Source of the DNA: Ostrinia nubilalis
Taxonomy: Eukaryota; Arthropoda; Insecta; Lepidoptera; Crambidae
Direction of reading: 5' to 3'
Assembly: GCF_963855985.1 (NCBI RefSeq)
Contig: NC_087104.1
Span: 1,860,001-1,924,000 of the forward strand
Length of the DNA stretch: 64,000 nt
In this document: in pieces, positions 9,232 to 19,261 of the stretch
Layout of the letters: the number at the start of each line of letters is the position of its first letter
How positions within the stretch are numbered: the stretch's first letter is position 1
Notes under the pieces: model-generated
What the model was told of the DNA's origin: nothing
The model's database searches: none
The model's input: the letters and a program-made list of their open reading frames with translations, nothing else
Program-made: the position numbers and the translations under genes

Positions 9232-9390
9232 TTCGTTTCAGTCAAATGACGTCCACTGCTGGACAAAGGCCTCCCCCAAGGATTTCCATAACGACCCGTC
9301 CTGCGCTGCCCGCATCTAGCTACTCGTAATTCCTGTAACCTTCACCAGATCGTCCGTCCCTCTAGACGTGGAGCTTCTGAATATAGTGTC
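9232..9390 (-). mobile_element. RTE-clade 3' end fragment (TTCGTTT-tail subfamily)
   Basis: Reverse-complement RTE tail with core GACGTCCACTGCTGGACAAA and CCTCCCCCAAGGATTTCC. The low-coordinate edge is a TTCGTTT-type tail rather than (CAT)n, matching the subfamily of 37915-38130 and 40443-40605. Decayed towards 9390. Confidence 0.65.
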
Positions 9391-9401
9391 TATTAAATAT
9401 A

Positions 9402-9770
9402 CAGGGTGTCCCAGAATGGGTGAATCAAACTGCTAGGGGAGGTAGCTCTACTAATGTACTATCCCTAAAAAATATGAAAAAAAAGTGCAAGGACACAATT
9501 TTTTTTTTAAAGTGAAAGCTTTGCCTAATTACCTGGCTATAATTGCTGCGTTTGGAGTTTATTTGTACTTTTTTCTTATTAATATTAATTGTACCATGAT
9601 CGCTTCGTTTATCTGTAAACAAACTTTTGAAAATAATGACTAGATTTCGAGTTTAGAGTACTTTATTTAAAAAAAAATCTGAACTCAATTTTTTTTTCAT
9701 ATTTTTAGGGATAGTACATTAGTAGCTACCTCCCCTAGCAGTTTGAGTCTCATTCATCTGGGACACCATG
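9402..9770. mobile_element. TA-flanked palindromic MITE, CAGGGTGTCCC ends
   Basis: Left end CAGGGTGTCCCAGAATGGGT, right end CATCTGGGACACCATG. Arms continue inward over about 85 bp (GCTAGGGGAGGTAGCT and its complement, then ACTATCCCTAAAAAATATG). Flanked by TA at 9400-9401 and 9771-9772. A frame at 9425-9622 is only a shadow. The TA duplication suggests a Tc1/mariner-type parent, but I see no transposase. Confidence 0.75.
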
Positions 9771-9836
9771 TATTGTCTTAAATGTCTTCCTGGTAAAGAG
9801 TGAGACTTTGTACTCTCAAGTGTAGGTCAAATCTTC

Positions 9837-9841
9837 CATTT
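9837..9841 (+). other. 5' target-site duplication of the BEL/Pao element
   Basis: CATTT directly before the LTR start TGTACGCG; the same CATTT follows the 3' LTR at 16368-16372. Confidence 0.85.
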
Positions 9842-10171
9842 TGTACGCGCCAGCATTAAAACCTCATACATTTCAAACTCATGTCACACTATTCTATCAC
9901 TCATTCTGACAGTCCTTTTTCCTATCCTCTCCCTCCCACCTTCAGTCTCGCTCTCGCATCGCAACGCGCCGCTTCGCCTACCTATCTGGGCGTTAATTAC
10001 TAAATAAGTATCCAAAATAAACCAATTCAAATAAACCCAAATCGCGCGCTAAACTCAACTCAATAAAAATTCAAGTGTTTGTGAAAGTGAAAGAAGAACC
10101 AAGCTTGGACCGTCCTGTGGAGTCTGCTCAATCGAAGGTATCCCATCCCGTTCCTATCCCAATCTCCTACA
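9842..10171 (+). repeat. 5' LTR of BEL/Pao element
   Basis: 330 bp, TGT...ACA. It carries the element promoter and, by comparison with other LTRs, the RNA start and poly(A) signals. An AATAAA-type word lies at about 10063-10068. The short ORF reading through its 3' part is not a gene. Confidence 0.92.
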
Positions 10172-10180
10172 ACTCCTTTC

Positions 10181-10197
10181 TGGTCCTACCGAGCCGC
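10181..10197 (+). promoter_or_regulatory. Candidate tRNA primer-binding site
   Basis: TGGTCCTACCGAGCCGC begins with the TGG expected opposite a tRNA 3' CCA end, nine bases after the LTR. I cannot name the tRNA with confidence. Confidence 0.45.
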
Positions 10198-10565
10198 ATG
10201 GTTCATTTCCTATCCTTTACACTTACAGAAAATCACAACTACACATTTTCACGCATCCGTCATTTTGACAACTCTCTAGAAAATTCTAGAAAATTCGCTC
10301 GTTTGACACATTCTTTCTGGAAAGTTCGATTCGTTTGACATTTGACACATTCTAGAAATTACTATTCGCTCAAACGTCAACTCGTTGTTTGTAAACACGT
10401 GTATTTTTTAAATTCAATCTTTTAAAATTTTATTTCAATTCAATTTCAAATTCGCTTACATACGCTACGCATTTTATTTTCCTACTGGATTATAAATAAA
10501 TACGCTCAACTCAACTCATTTTTTAACGCTAGCTCTCGTGCGTGTGTTTGCTCACCTACAATACA
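10198..10565 (+). other. BEL/Pao untranslated leader
   Basis: Non-coding leader between the primer site and gag. It contains repeated short words (TTTGACA, TCTAGAAAATTC). A packaging signal is expected here but cannot be located by eye. Confidence 0.5.
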
Positions 10566-13500
10566 ATGGAGGGAGTAAAACGCAAAATTAATTTGCTTGA
10601 AGCTAAAAAAGAAGCGCTTTTTCAGAGGGTTCAGGAATTATACGACCTCAGCCTAAAGGTCTCCGACCCTCAGATTGAACAAATTTTCATGTCTCGCATG
10701 CATTCGATTGAAAAAACAAGATCGGATTTTCTTGATACTATTGACGAACTTAATTTGTGTTATATGAAAAATGATGAGGAACTCAAACCTACATTTGCCG
10801 CACTCAACTCGTTTGACGATTTGTACTGTAACATCCTTTCGGTGCAAAGCTCCATCGCACAACTAAAGGCCAACACAGAGCGTCGCAAACAGGATTTCGT
10901 AAAAAAATTACCGCCTTTAGAACTAGTCTCTTTCGACGGAGCCCCTTCCAAGTGGCCCGTTTTCTACCAAAATTTTAAAACTCTTATTCATGAGAACACT
11001 GGTTTGTCTCCAGGTGAAAAGGCTCAATATCTTATAGGAAAACTTTCCGGAAAAGCACTTACAATTTGCTCGGGTATTCCACCGACTGGTGAGAACTATA
11101 ACATAATTTGGAACAACCTATTAGAAAAATACCAAGACATAAGAGTACAAGCCTCTATGTATTTGGAACAGTTAATAAACTTCAAATCGCAATCTTTAGA
11201 TGAATTTTTGGAACAGTATTGCTCAGCTGAAGCTGCCTTACGACGTTTACAGATTGATGACCTTTCCGATTTCATTTTGACTCATATTGCTCTCAGTAAA
11301 TTAGACAAAGACACTCTAAATTTATTTGAACAATCCATTAAGCACGTAAAAATGCCTACGTTTAATGATCTCAAGACTTTTATAAAAGAACAGAATAAAA
11401 TCCATGCTTTACGCTTATGTTTTACGCAGAATAAGCCGTACGTTAATAATAAAACGAATTTCGCATCGCAGTCTAAAAACTCGAAACCGACACAGTCGTT
11501 TGTTTCTAATACAGCTTCTGGAGTAAAACCCAATCAACATTACTTCCAATCTCAACCGAATTCGCAAGGCTCATACACTCCATCCGCTGTACGCAAGAAT
11601 TGTCAACTTTGTAAGACGGAACCTGAACATGCCCTGTTCAAATGCAGTTATTTTCGCTCGAAAAATGCGCCAACTCGCTACTCTTTAGTGAAAAAATGTA
11701 ACTTTTGCCTCAATTGTTTAGGCTTTCATAATGTTAAATATTGCAAATCTCAAAATCGTTGCTCAGTTTGCCAACGTAAACATCACACTCTTATTCATAT
11801 AGATAATTTTAACGTGAATAGACCTATGACGTCACAACAGCTGACTTGCAGCGCGACGCTTTCGCCGACCGATGCGTCCATGTCCGCGCCCGGTCCGGTC
11901 ACGCCGCCGTTGCAATCGATGCCAACCAACAATGTATCTCTCTCTGCAGTCACGCCGTCGATCGCTGATGAATCTAGTACCACGGTCTTATTACCCACCG
12001 CGTCAGTGTATACTTATGACAATAATAAGACGTGTCAAAAATTACGCGTGTTTCTAGACACAGGTTCGATGAGCAACTTTATCACAAATAAATGTTGTGC
12101 GCGACTGAACTTAAAAGTCAATCCGCTACCTACCACTATTAAGGGCATAGGTCAGTCTGAAAGTGTGTCGCTAGGATATGTATCTTTCACAATTGCCTCA
12201 CGCTTTGATCCCAGGTGTAAATACACTATTAACGCACGCGTCATTGATACAATAACCGATTATTTACCTAATGTAAGGGTTGACATAACCCAGTTATCGC
12301 ATTTACAAGGTCTTCCTATGGCTGATGACAGCTTCGATATCCCTGCTGAAATCGATTGTTTGTTAGGCAATGAGATATTCCCGCTTCTTTTAGGTAGTAA
12401 TAAAATAACTTCACCGCAATCCTCTGTCATCGCCATCGAAACCACGCTCGGATATCTCGCTATGGGACGCGCTCAGTGCTACTCAGCTCATTCACGCAAT
12501 GATAATAAAGCATTCTTTTGCAATGTAGACTCGCACTCATTAGAATCACTCACGCAACGCTTTTGGGAGCTTGAAAGTGTACCTACTAAGAGACACATCA
12601 GCCCTGACGACGAAATATGTGAAAACATTTTCCAATCAACTCATTCTCGCGACGACTCTGGGACGTATACCGTTTCTTTGCCATTTAAACTCGACCCATC
12701 AGAACTCGGCGATTCTTACTTTACTGCTAGGCGTCGCTTCTATAACTTAGAGAAAAAGTTAGACTCAACTCCGGGCTTACGCACTAACTATAATGAAAAT
12801 ATTCAAGACTGTATCGATCGCGGTTTTCTGTCAAAAGTCGAAAACGCATCGAATTCAGAGGAAAATACTCCAAATTATTATATACCTCATCATGCAGTAT
12901 ACCGACCAGATAAACTCACTTCAAAAACTCGAGTCGTTTTAGATGCAAGTTGTAAAACAACCTCTGGAAAGTCGTTAAATGATGTTCTTTACACTGGCCC
13001 AAACTTACAAAGTAATATTTTTGATCTTTTAATTAACTTACGCATTTTCTCAGTCGCTTTATCTGCTGATATTGAAAAGATGTATTTCTGTGTAAAGCTT
13101 GATCAAAATCACCACCCGTTTCAACGCATATTATTTCGATTTGATCCTGAATCACCGATTGATACTTATCAATACAATAGGGTTTCTTTTGGCGTTTCTA
13201 GCTCGCCTTACCTCGCTATGCGTGTCGTTCGCCAACTCGCTGAGGACGAGCGCGCGAATTATCCTATCGCCGCGTCTGAAGCTCAATCCTGTATGTATAT
13301 GGACGATTATGTCTCATCGATGGACGGGTTAGAAAAAGCTGAACAATCTTACCATCAAATGGTTAAGATGTTCATGGCCGGGGGGTTTAAAATGGTTAAG
13401 TGGATCTCGAACAACCCTGAGCTTATAAATAAGATTCCCGATTCGCATAAAAATCCACAGCTCGTCGATTTTGACACTGACTCAGAAATTACGACAAAAA

Positions 13501-14399
13501 TCATAGGCATGCAGTGGCAACCTAATGATGACGTTTTTCTTTACAAAATTAACTCTACTAACTCTGACCAATGCACAAAACGCACGATTCTTTCCGCAAC
13601 CGCTAGATTATTCGACCCTTTGGGTTTGCTAGGCCCTGTGACAGCGTTTCTCAAACTCTTAATTCAAGAATGCTGGCAGCGCAAACTTGAATGGGATCAG
13701 CCAGTTCAAGACTCAATAAAAAATAAATGGAATCGGTTTGATAGTGAGATTAACTATTTATCGCAATTAAAAATATCTCGTCATATAGGAATCACCGCGG
13801 GTTGCCACGTCACTATCATGGGCTTCGCGGACGCCAGCGAAGTATGCTACGGAGCTGTAGTTTATGTGCGCGTGAGCTCTGATGCAGATTCACCCGGTGA
13901 AGTCTTTCTTATCGCATCCAAATCGCGCGTCGCGCCTTTAAAGAAAATATCTCTTGCGCGGCTTGAACTGTGCGCAGCGCTGCTCTTAACAAATCTTTTA
14001 TTATCGGTTCGCGATAGTATAGAGAATCGTTATCCTGTTAACTCAATTTACGCATTTTCAGACTCGACTGTCACTCTCACGTGGATACATTCTCCCGCGT
14101 ACAAATTTCACACATTTGTTGCGAATAGAATTACTGAAATTAATTCGAAACTCAACGCCAAAATTTGGTATCATGTTAATGGAAATGAAAATCCTGCAGA
14201 TGTAATATCGCGACCTGTAACTCCTAAAGCATTATTAAATCAATTAAATTGGTTTCACTCTCCTCAATGGACAGCTCAGCCAATCTCGCAATGGCCTATC
14301 GAGCCATTTCATCTAACAGTGTTCGACTGGAAGAGAAAAGTATCGCTCTTGTTTCAGAGACAAGCTCTCAATCGAACTCTCACCCTTTCGATCGATTAA
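10566..14399 (+). CDS. BEL/Pao Gag-protease-RT-RNase H polyprotein
   Basis: The frame opens with an ATG at 10542, but the ATG at 10566 (MEGVKRKINLLEAKK) is the likelier start because coiled-coil Gag sequence begins there. Counting from 10542: residues about 125-290 resemble the DUF1759-type Gag domain (SFDGAPSKWPVFYQNF, EKYQDIR). Cysteine-histidine clusters lie at about 350-425 (CQLC, CNFC, CSVC...H). A retroviral-type aspartic protease has DTGS at about 506. RT runs about 760-1000 with ADIEKMYF and YMDDY at 919-923. RNase H starts at FADAS near 1094 and includes ARLELCAAL and FSDS. The frame ends shortly after VNGNENPADVISR, before integrase. Confidence 0.92.
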   Translation: MEGVKRKINLLEAKKEALFQRVQELYDLSLKVSDPQIEQIFMSRMHSIEKTRSDFLDTIDELNLCYMKNDEELKPTFAALNSFDDLYCNILSVQSSIAQLKANTERRKQDFVKKLPPLELVSFDGAPSKWPVFYQNFKTLIHENTGLSPGEKAQYLIGKLSGKALTICSGIPPTGENYNIIWNNLLEKYQDIRVQASMYLEQLINFKSQSLDEFLEQYCSAEAALRRLQIDDLSDFILTHIALSKLDKDTLNLFEQSIKHVKMPTFNDLKTFIKEQNKIHALRLCFTQNKPYVNNKTNFASQSKNSKPTQSFVSNTASGVKPNQHYFQSQPNSQGSYTPSAVRKNCQLCKTEPEHALFKCSYFRSKNAPTRYSLVKKCNFCLNCLGFHNVKYCKSQNRCSVCQRKHHTLIHIDNFNVNRPMTSQQLTCSATLSPTDASMSAPGPVTPPLQSMPTNNVSLSAVTPSIADESSTTVLLPTASVYTYDNNKTCQKLRVFLDTGSMSNFITNKCCARLNLKVNPLPTTIKGIGQSESVSLGYVSFTIASRFDPRCKYTINARVIDTITDYLPNVRVDITQLSHLQGLPMADDSFDIPAEIDCLLGNEIFPLLLGSNKITSPQSSVIAIETTLGYLAMGRAQCYSAHSRNDNKAFFCNVDSHSLESLTQRFWELESVPTKRHISPDDEICENIFQSTHSRDDSGTYTVSLPFKLDPSELGDSYFTARRRFYNLEKKLDSTPGLRTNYNENIQDCIDRGFLSKVENASNSEENTPNYYIPHHAVYRPDKLTSKTRVVLDASCKTTSGKSLNDVLYTGPNLQSNIFDLLINLRIFSVALSADIEKMYFCVKLDQNHHPFQRILFRFDPESPIDTYQYNRVSFGVSSSPYLAMRVVRQLAEDERANYPIAASEAQSCMYMDDYVSSMDGLEKAEQSYHQMVKMFMAGGFKMVKWISNNPELINKIPDSHKNPQLVDFDTDSEITTKIIGMQWQPNDDVFLYKINSTNSDQCTKRTILSATARLFDPLGLLGPVTAFLKLLIQECWQRKLEWDQPVQDSIKNKWNRFDSEINYLSQLKISRHIGITAGCHVTIMGFADASEVCYGAVVYVRVSSDADSPGEVFLIASKSRVAPLKKISLARLELCAALLLTNLLLSVRDSIENRYPVNSIYAFSDSTVTLTWIHSPAYKFHTFVANRITEINSKLNAKIWYHVNGNENPADVISRPVTPKALLNQLNWFHSPQWTAQPISQWPIEPFHLTVFDWKRKVSLLFQRQALNRTLTLSID

Positions 14400-15853
14400 T
14401 TGATCGCATTTCCACGTACCCAAAATTATTACGCGCTACTGTGTACGTGTTACGCTTCGCTAAAATACTACGTTCAAACGGAGTGGTTACATCCTCTGAT
14501 TTAGAACTCGCTGAACTCTATTTAGTACGCCATATACAGGCACTATTTTTTACTCAAGATATGCACGCAATTAAAAATAATAAACCCTTTAACAAATCGC
14601 TTCTCAAACTTAACCCTTTCATTGACTCTGATAATATACTTCGTGTCGGAGGTCGACTCACTCACTCTCAACTCAACTATGGACAAAAGCATCCAATCAT
14701 TCTATCGCCTAAACATCGCTTCACTCAACTTTTAGTTGATTACTTTCATGTATGTAATTTACATACTGGTCCTTCACTTCTACTCAGTCTGCTTAGACAG
14801 AAATTTTGGATACTTTCCGCACGTAACTTAGTACGTCAAAGAGTGCATCAATGCAATATCTGTTTTCGTTTAAACCCTAAATCTACAAACCCTCTTATGG
14901 GCGACTTGCCATCATTTCGCGTTTCAGAAGCTAAAGCCTTTGTTTATACATCGGTCGATTATGCAGGTCCCTTCTTTATTACTCACATTCGCCGCAGAGG
15001 TGTTAAAAGCCAGAAGGCTTATATTTGTTTATTTTGCTGTCTTACAACTAAGGCTCTACACATAGAGTTAGTTTCAGACTTAAGCTCTGATCTGTTTCTC
15101 GCCGCTTTTCGTCGATTCATTTGTAGAAGAGGCCCCGTTTCCATGATATATAGCGACGGAGGTACTAACTTCATTGGCGCTAAACGCAAGCTTGACGAAA
15201 TTTACGCTCTTTTAGAATCTGACTCTCACAAAAATTATTTAAGTTCACATTTGGCTGAACAACGCATTAAGTTTCTTCATAGTCCACCATATGGTCCGCA
15301 CTTTAACGGCATCACAGAGATAAATGTTCGTTATGTAAAAACGCATCTTTATAAAGTTATTGGTCTTCAAGTGTTAACATACGAAGAGTTCAACACTGTA
15401 CTTGTACAAATAGAAGGCTTATTGAATAGTAGACCATTGTGTGTTCTTAGCTCTGACCCATCTGATATATCCGCTCTCACTCCCAATCACTTTCTCAATA
15501 TAACTCCACTGAAATTCTTACCAGTAGAGAATGTCTCTGATATTTCTGACAATCGGTTAACGCGTTATCAGTTAGTCAATAAATTAGTGCAAAGCTTTTG
15601 GCGTCGCTGGAGTCAGGAGTATTTAACTTCTCTACAACGCCGTGAAAAGTGGAATACGGTGACCAAACCGATAGATGTGGGCTCTGTTGTTGTTATAAAA
15701 GATGACAATGCGCATCCTCTTTGTTGGCCATTGGGTGTGGTTGTGGAAGTATATCCCGGAAAGGACAAAATCATTCGCACCTTAAAAATTCGCACTGCAA
15801 CCGGTATTTATGTTCGGCCTGTAGTTAGAGTTTGTCCTCTTCCTTTACAGTAA
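14249..15853 (+). CDS. BEL/Pao integrase region, in the -1 frame
   Basis: Overlaps the polyprotein frame by 151 nt. The first ATG at 14249 is not a proven start; family-like sequence seems to switch frames near 14315-14335. It contains an H...H / C...C zinc-binding region (HVCNLHTG, HQCNICF). The catalytic core has Asp in VDYAGP (about residue 237), Asp in YSDGGTNF (about 302) and Glu in NGITEINVRYVK (about 355), then LLNSRP. A C-terminal domain ends VVRVCPLPLQ. It inserts element cDNA into chromosomes. BEL/Pao Pol is normally one frame, so this is either a mutation or a non-standard frameshift. No X XXY YYZ slippery site is visible in the overlap. Confidence 0.88.
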   Translation: MVSLSSMDSSANLAMAYRAISSNSVRLEEKSIALVSETSSQSNSHPFDRLIDRISTYPKLLRATVYVLRFAKILRSNGVVTSSDLELAELYLVRHIQALFFTQDMHAIKNNKPFNKSLLKLNPFIDSDNILRVGGRLTHSQLNYGQKHPIILSPKHRFTQLLVDYFHVCNLHTGPSLLLSLLRQKFWILSARNLVRQRVHQCNICFRLNPKSTNPLMGDLPSFRVSEAKAFVYTSVDYAGPFFITHIRRRGVKSQKAYICLFCCLTTKALHIELVSDLSSDLFLAAFRRFICRRGPVSMIYSDGGTNFIGAKRKLDEIYALLESDSHKNYLSSHLAEQRIKFLHSPPYGPHFNGITEINVRYVKTHLYKVIGLQVLTYEEFNTVLVQIEGLLNSRPLCVLSSDPSDISALTPNHFLNITPLKFLPVENVSDISDNRLTRYQLVNKLVQSFWRRWSQEYLTSLQRREKWNTVTKPIDVGSVVVIKDDNAHPLCWPLGVVVEVYPGKDKIIRTLKIRTATGIYVRPVVRVCPLPLQ

Positions 15854-16037
15854 CTCAAATAATGCTCTTAACTTAATTTTAACTCAACTTTATTTTTAAT
15901 TTAACTCAACTTTAACGCTTATTTAACTCAAATTTAACTCGTTTAGTTCTCTCTAACGCATGCTTTTTTGCGTTTTTAACTTTATTTTTTTTACAAACGC
16001 TACTCAATCTAGAGGAAGACCTCTAGGCCGGGGGAGT
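15854..16037 (+). other. BEL/Pao 3' untranslated region and polypurine tract
   Basis: Short AT-rich region with recurrent AACTCAA words and no env-like frame. It ends in CTAGGCCGGGGGAGT, the purine-rich plus-strand primer next to the LTR. Confidence 0.7.
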
Positions 16038-16367
16038 TGTACGCGCCAGCATTAAAACCTCATACATTTCAAACTCATGTCACACTATTCTATCACTCAT
16101 TCTGACAGTCCTTTTTCCTATCCTCTCCCTCCCACCTTCAGTCTCGCTCTCGCATCGCAACGCGCCGCTTCGCCTACCTATCTGGGCGTTAATTACTAAA
16201 TAAGTATCCAAAATAAACCAATTCAAATAAACCCAAATCGCGCGCTAAACTCAACTCAATAAAAATTCAAGTGTTTGTGAAAGTGAAAGAAGAACCAAGC
16301 TTGGACCGTCCTGTGGAGTCTGCTCAATCGAAGGTATCCCATCCCGTTCCTATCCCAATCTCCTACA
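16038..16367 (+). repeat. 3' LTR of BEL/Pao element
   Basis: 330 bp, reading the same as 9842-10171, ending CTCCTACA, then the CATTT duplication at 16368-16372. Confidence 0.92.
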
Positions 16368-16372
16368 CATTT

Positions 16373-17119
16373 GTCTATGGTACATTAGAAAGGATCGTGG
16401 TCCTGCAGTGGAAACTATATTTCCTGATGATGATGATGATAAGTAATTACCTAGATAGATTATAATTAAACTAGGTAAGTTTTTAATGTCATTGTTATTT
16501 TGTTTATTGCAGTATTTGATAATCTTCTAAAAAAATCTTTTCGATCGTTGGAAAGTATCAAATCAATTTATCGATAGTATTGATAAGCAACACTAAACTA
16601 AAAAAGAGAACCACATCTTTAATTTGAAGAGCAAATTGCGCCCCATTTTTAAACCTGATGTTATGAACCAGATGAAAAATGTCTAGAGTTTAAATTCACA
16701 AATTGGCTTCATTAAAAACTAGGGGATTAGTTTCATGTAACAAGCTTTAACTACATTAATTTACTATTTATAAAGTTTTCGTGAAAACACTAAAATGAGC
16801 AGATTTGGATTGAAACAAAATGAGTATAAAATTAAGTTGTAAGTTTAGTTAGGATCCGGGATTTAGTGAATCAAACTACGTATGAATTTTCTGTCAAATT
16901 CAATTACCTACCTACTGAACTTTTGATTAAATTGAGATGAATAGGTAAATGCTTTGTGTAAAAATCAAAGCATAATTATTACTTATTTCAAAACGTGTTG
17001 GCGTCCACTACAAAAAATCAACCTAGGTCTCAAAATCATCACTATATTAATTCTACAGCTCACTTTTTACCTAATAATAATAATCATAAACTGTTAATTT
17101 ATTTTCATTACTAAACTTT
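16373..17119. other. Intergenic, no gene seen
   Basis: The first 70 bases (TGCAGTGGAAACTATATT then GATGATGATGAT) look like the 3' end of another RTE-type element with a (GAT)n tail, split by the BEL/Pao insertion. The rest is unassigned AT-rich DNA. Confidence 0.4.
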
Positions 17120-17298
17120 TAGAGTAGGCGCACACCGTTGATTTTTAGTTGGCCGATAGTTGTGCCCGATTTTAAATTGCATGAAGAATCGGCCAAATTG
17201 AATCGGCGTAGTGTGCGCACTCCCATACATGCCCATACTGATCAACTGCCCGACTAAACTATCGGCCGACGAAAAATCAATGGTGTGCGCCTACTCTT
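17120..17298. mobile_element. TTA-flanked MITE, GAGTAGGCGCACACCG ends
   Basis: Inverted ends GAGTAGGCGCACACCGTTGA / ...GGTGTGCGCCTACTC with TTA on both sides. The interior holds TTGGCCGATAGT and its complement. A 3-bp TTA duplication fits PIF/Harbinger-type MITEs. A related single end lies at 49355-49400. Confidence 0.75.
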
Positions 17299-17338
17299 AA
17301 AACCGTATTTTTACGCGTCACTCAACTACGATGCATTT

Positions 17339-17491
17339 AGGGCCCTCGCCCACGGCGACTTTTTGTCGCGCGTTTCGTTAACGAGCGACAGCATCGCTAC
17401 TAACGCGCGTTAGTCGCATTTGCAACGCACTACAGAAGTGATGCCAACGACTGCATCGCTCCAAAAAGTCGCCGTGTGGGCGAGGGCCCTT
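17339..17491. mobile_element. TTA-flanked MITE, GGGCCCTCGCCCAC ends
   Basis: Inverted ends GGGCCCTCGCCCACGGCGAC / GTCGCCGTGTGGGCGAGGG, flanked by TTA on both sides. GC-rich ends and CG-rich interior (GTCGCGCG, ACGCGCGTTAGTCGC). Harbinger-like by target duplication. Confidence 0.75.
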
Positions 17492-19116
17492 AGCCCTAAG
17501 AGAGCGTAATTCCGTAGCAATACCCTCGTAGTATTTCGTAGCAGCTACGCCGTAGTCGCAGTCTACACCAATCTACGATTTGCGTAGACGTTCATCTGTC
17601 ATTCAAACGCGAATGCTATTTTTTATTTCAAACCTTCGCCTTTCGAAATAAGGTTTAATCAAAACAGGGTGTAATCGGTTTGAAAATTAGATACAAGAAT
17701 TTTAGGTCGTAGAAACATACTAAAGTTTAATGGAAGATTCTCGTCGTAACATTTAGGGATCCGAAATGTTGCTTGCTTGACTTGTTATACAGTTTTTTCC
17801 GAGATCGTTACTTGAAATTTGTTACAAGTAAGTTGTATTCACATGAGAAATGGTAGGTATAGTAAAAGTTCAAAAGTTACCCAGGCGAAGAAAGTCTGTA
17901 ATTACAGTACTTTTACTCATTTCAAGTGTATAAGATCGGGGAGTACCTTCCCTTTATTTGCCCAATTATTTTAATAGCAAAGACTGATGCATGTGTGACC
18001 TTTTCCGAAGTTAAAACGCGTACTCGCGTAAAATCTTTTTTTGCACCTTCGATAGGTTCAAACTAGGCAAAACTTTTAATAACAAATTCCATCGTGACCT
18101 CGATAAGCATGCCGCGAATGCCAAACCATCAATATCCAACGAAAGCAAACGTCGCAATTTTAAATGCCAATTGCAAAGCAGATTGAGAGAGGAAAACCGC
18201 GCCAATACCGCGCATATTTGTGAATCAACTTTCACCGGGAGGTAGGCCAGGGAAAACAGTTGGAACAATAACACACATTTTATGACTGCATATACATAGA
18301 CATAAAAATATATACATACATGCATAGGGAATCTCTTCAAGGGAAAAACTAGAAACGAAGTCCTTCAGTAGAAGACAAATCAATTAGCAAGCAAAAGTGC
18401 TGGTAGAAAGTAAGTATAGCACTGTTGCAGAAGCGAAGAGTGGATAAAACTTTTTGAATAGAACCATCAATTTTTTGGAGTCAGCAAGACAAAAAAAGTG
18501 TTACCTGTGCCTATAAAGGTACAGAACCCAATGGTAACCCTATTGTGAAACGGTAGGTTTGGTTAAGGTTATTCTGAAAGGCTGAGCTTCTTAACGGGCA
18601 ATAACGTACGGGCATTGTAACACAAGCCTAGAACTCTACTGACCTAGAAAGCTGCTTAAAAACTCAAAGTTTAGCAGTAGTTTTCGTTGTCGAAAAGTTT
18701 AGCATGACGTGCACTCTCACGTATTTTATTCGCCCTGTATTAGCTGTACTCCTCAGGCCATGCCAAAGCAAGGAACGCATTCCAAGATGGCGGCGTTCGA
18801 TCCCGATCTAAAATGCACCGATTGTGAGCGTTCGAGTTGGCATGCAATAAAACTGCGCTGGCCTTCGATGCGCTTTTGACGGGAGACTGCAGGAAATAAG
18901 GAATGGGTAGGTTCACGGTTAAGCAGTTCGAATGTGGAATTTGTTGAACTTTATAAAGGATTCGTGGTAAATTAGATTTTGTTGTGATCTAGTAGATCAC
19001 ATCATTGTTTTAGCTTGTTGAGAGCTTTATTTGAAACACGCTTAAGAGTCCGGGGGGCGTAGTGTGAGTTTACATTAAATGTATTCGATATTGAGTGCGT
19101 AAAAAAATTAAAATAA
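17492..19116. other. Intergenic, no gene seen
   Basis: Just after the MITE lies a stretch rich in CTACG/CGTAG words (17505-17590) reminiscent of another small repeat. 18700-18900 is less AT-rich but has no coding frame I accept. The frame 18011-18340 (-) has no motif. Confidence 0.35.
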
Positions 19117-19261
19117 GGGCTGATTTTTCAATCGCTAGTTAACTTTTAACTGAAGAATAAGTTTGGCACATTGACAGTTTCAGTATGAGAAATAGGTATG
19201 TCATAATGTCAATTTAATTCTTCAGTTAAAAGTTATCCGACGATTGAAAAATCAGCCCTAA
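19117..19261. mobile_element. TAA-flanked palindromic MITE
   Basis: Ends GGGCTGATTTTTCAATCG / CGATTGAAAAATCAGCCC with TAA on both sides. Arms extend through TTAACTTTTAACTGAAGAAT and its complement, about 50 bp each. Non-coding. Confidence 0.78.

Larger units (their letters stand above)
9842..16367 (+). mobile_element. BEL/Pao LTR retrotransposon, complete structure
   Basis: Two 330-bp LTRs, identical as far as I can read, begin TGTACG and end CCTACA. A 5-bp CATTT duplication, a primer-binding-like TGG word (10181) and a purine-rich tract (GGGGGAG) just before the 3' LTR complete the structure. Coding order is gag, protease, RT, RNase H, integrase, as in BEL/Pao, with no env-like ORF between integrase and the 3' LTR. 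Identical LTRs mean a very recent insertion. One frame change separates RNase H from integrase. Confidence 0.93.

Noticed and set aside
10075..10338. 87-aa frame in the 5' LTR and leader (and its twin at 16271-16465)
   Set aside because: Both begin inside the LTR; an LTR-borne chance frame, not a gag extension.
14249..14399. Programmed -1 frameshift as an established feature
   Set aside because: No canonical slippery heptamer or obvious downstream pseudoknot was seen, so it is kept only as a question in the findings.
15854..16037. Env-like ORF in the BEL/Pao element
   Set aside because: Only 184 nt of AT-rich, stop-dense sequence separate integrase from the LTR.
17120..17491. Possible CRISPR-like or regulatory repeat cluster
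   Set aside because: The two blocks are unrelated MITEs with TTA duplications, not regularly spaced direct repeats.
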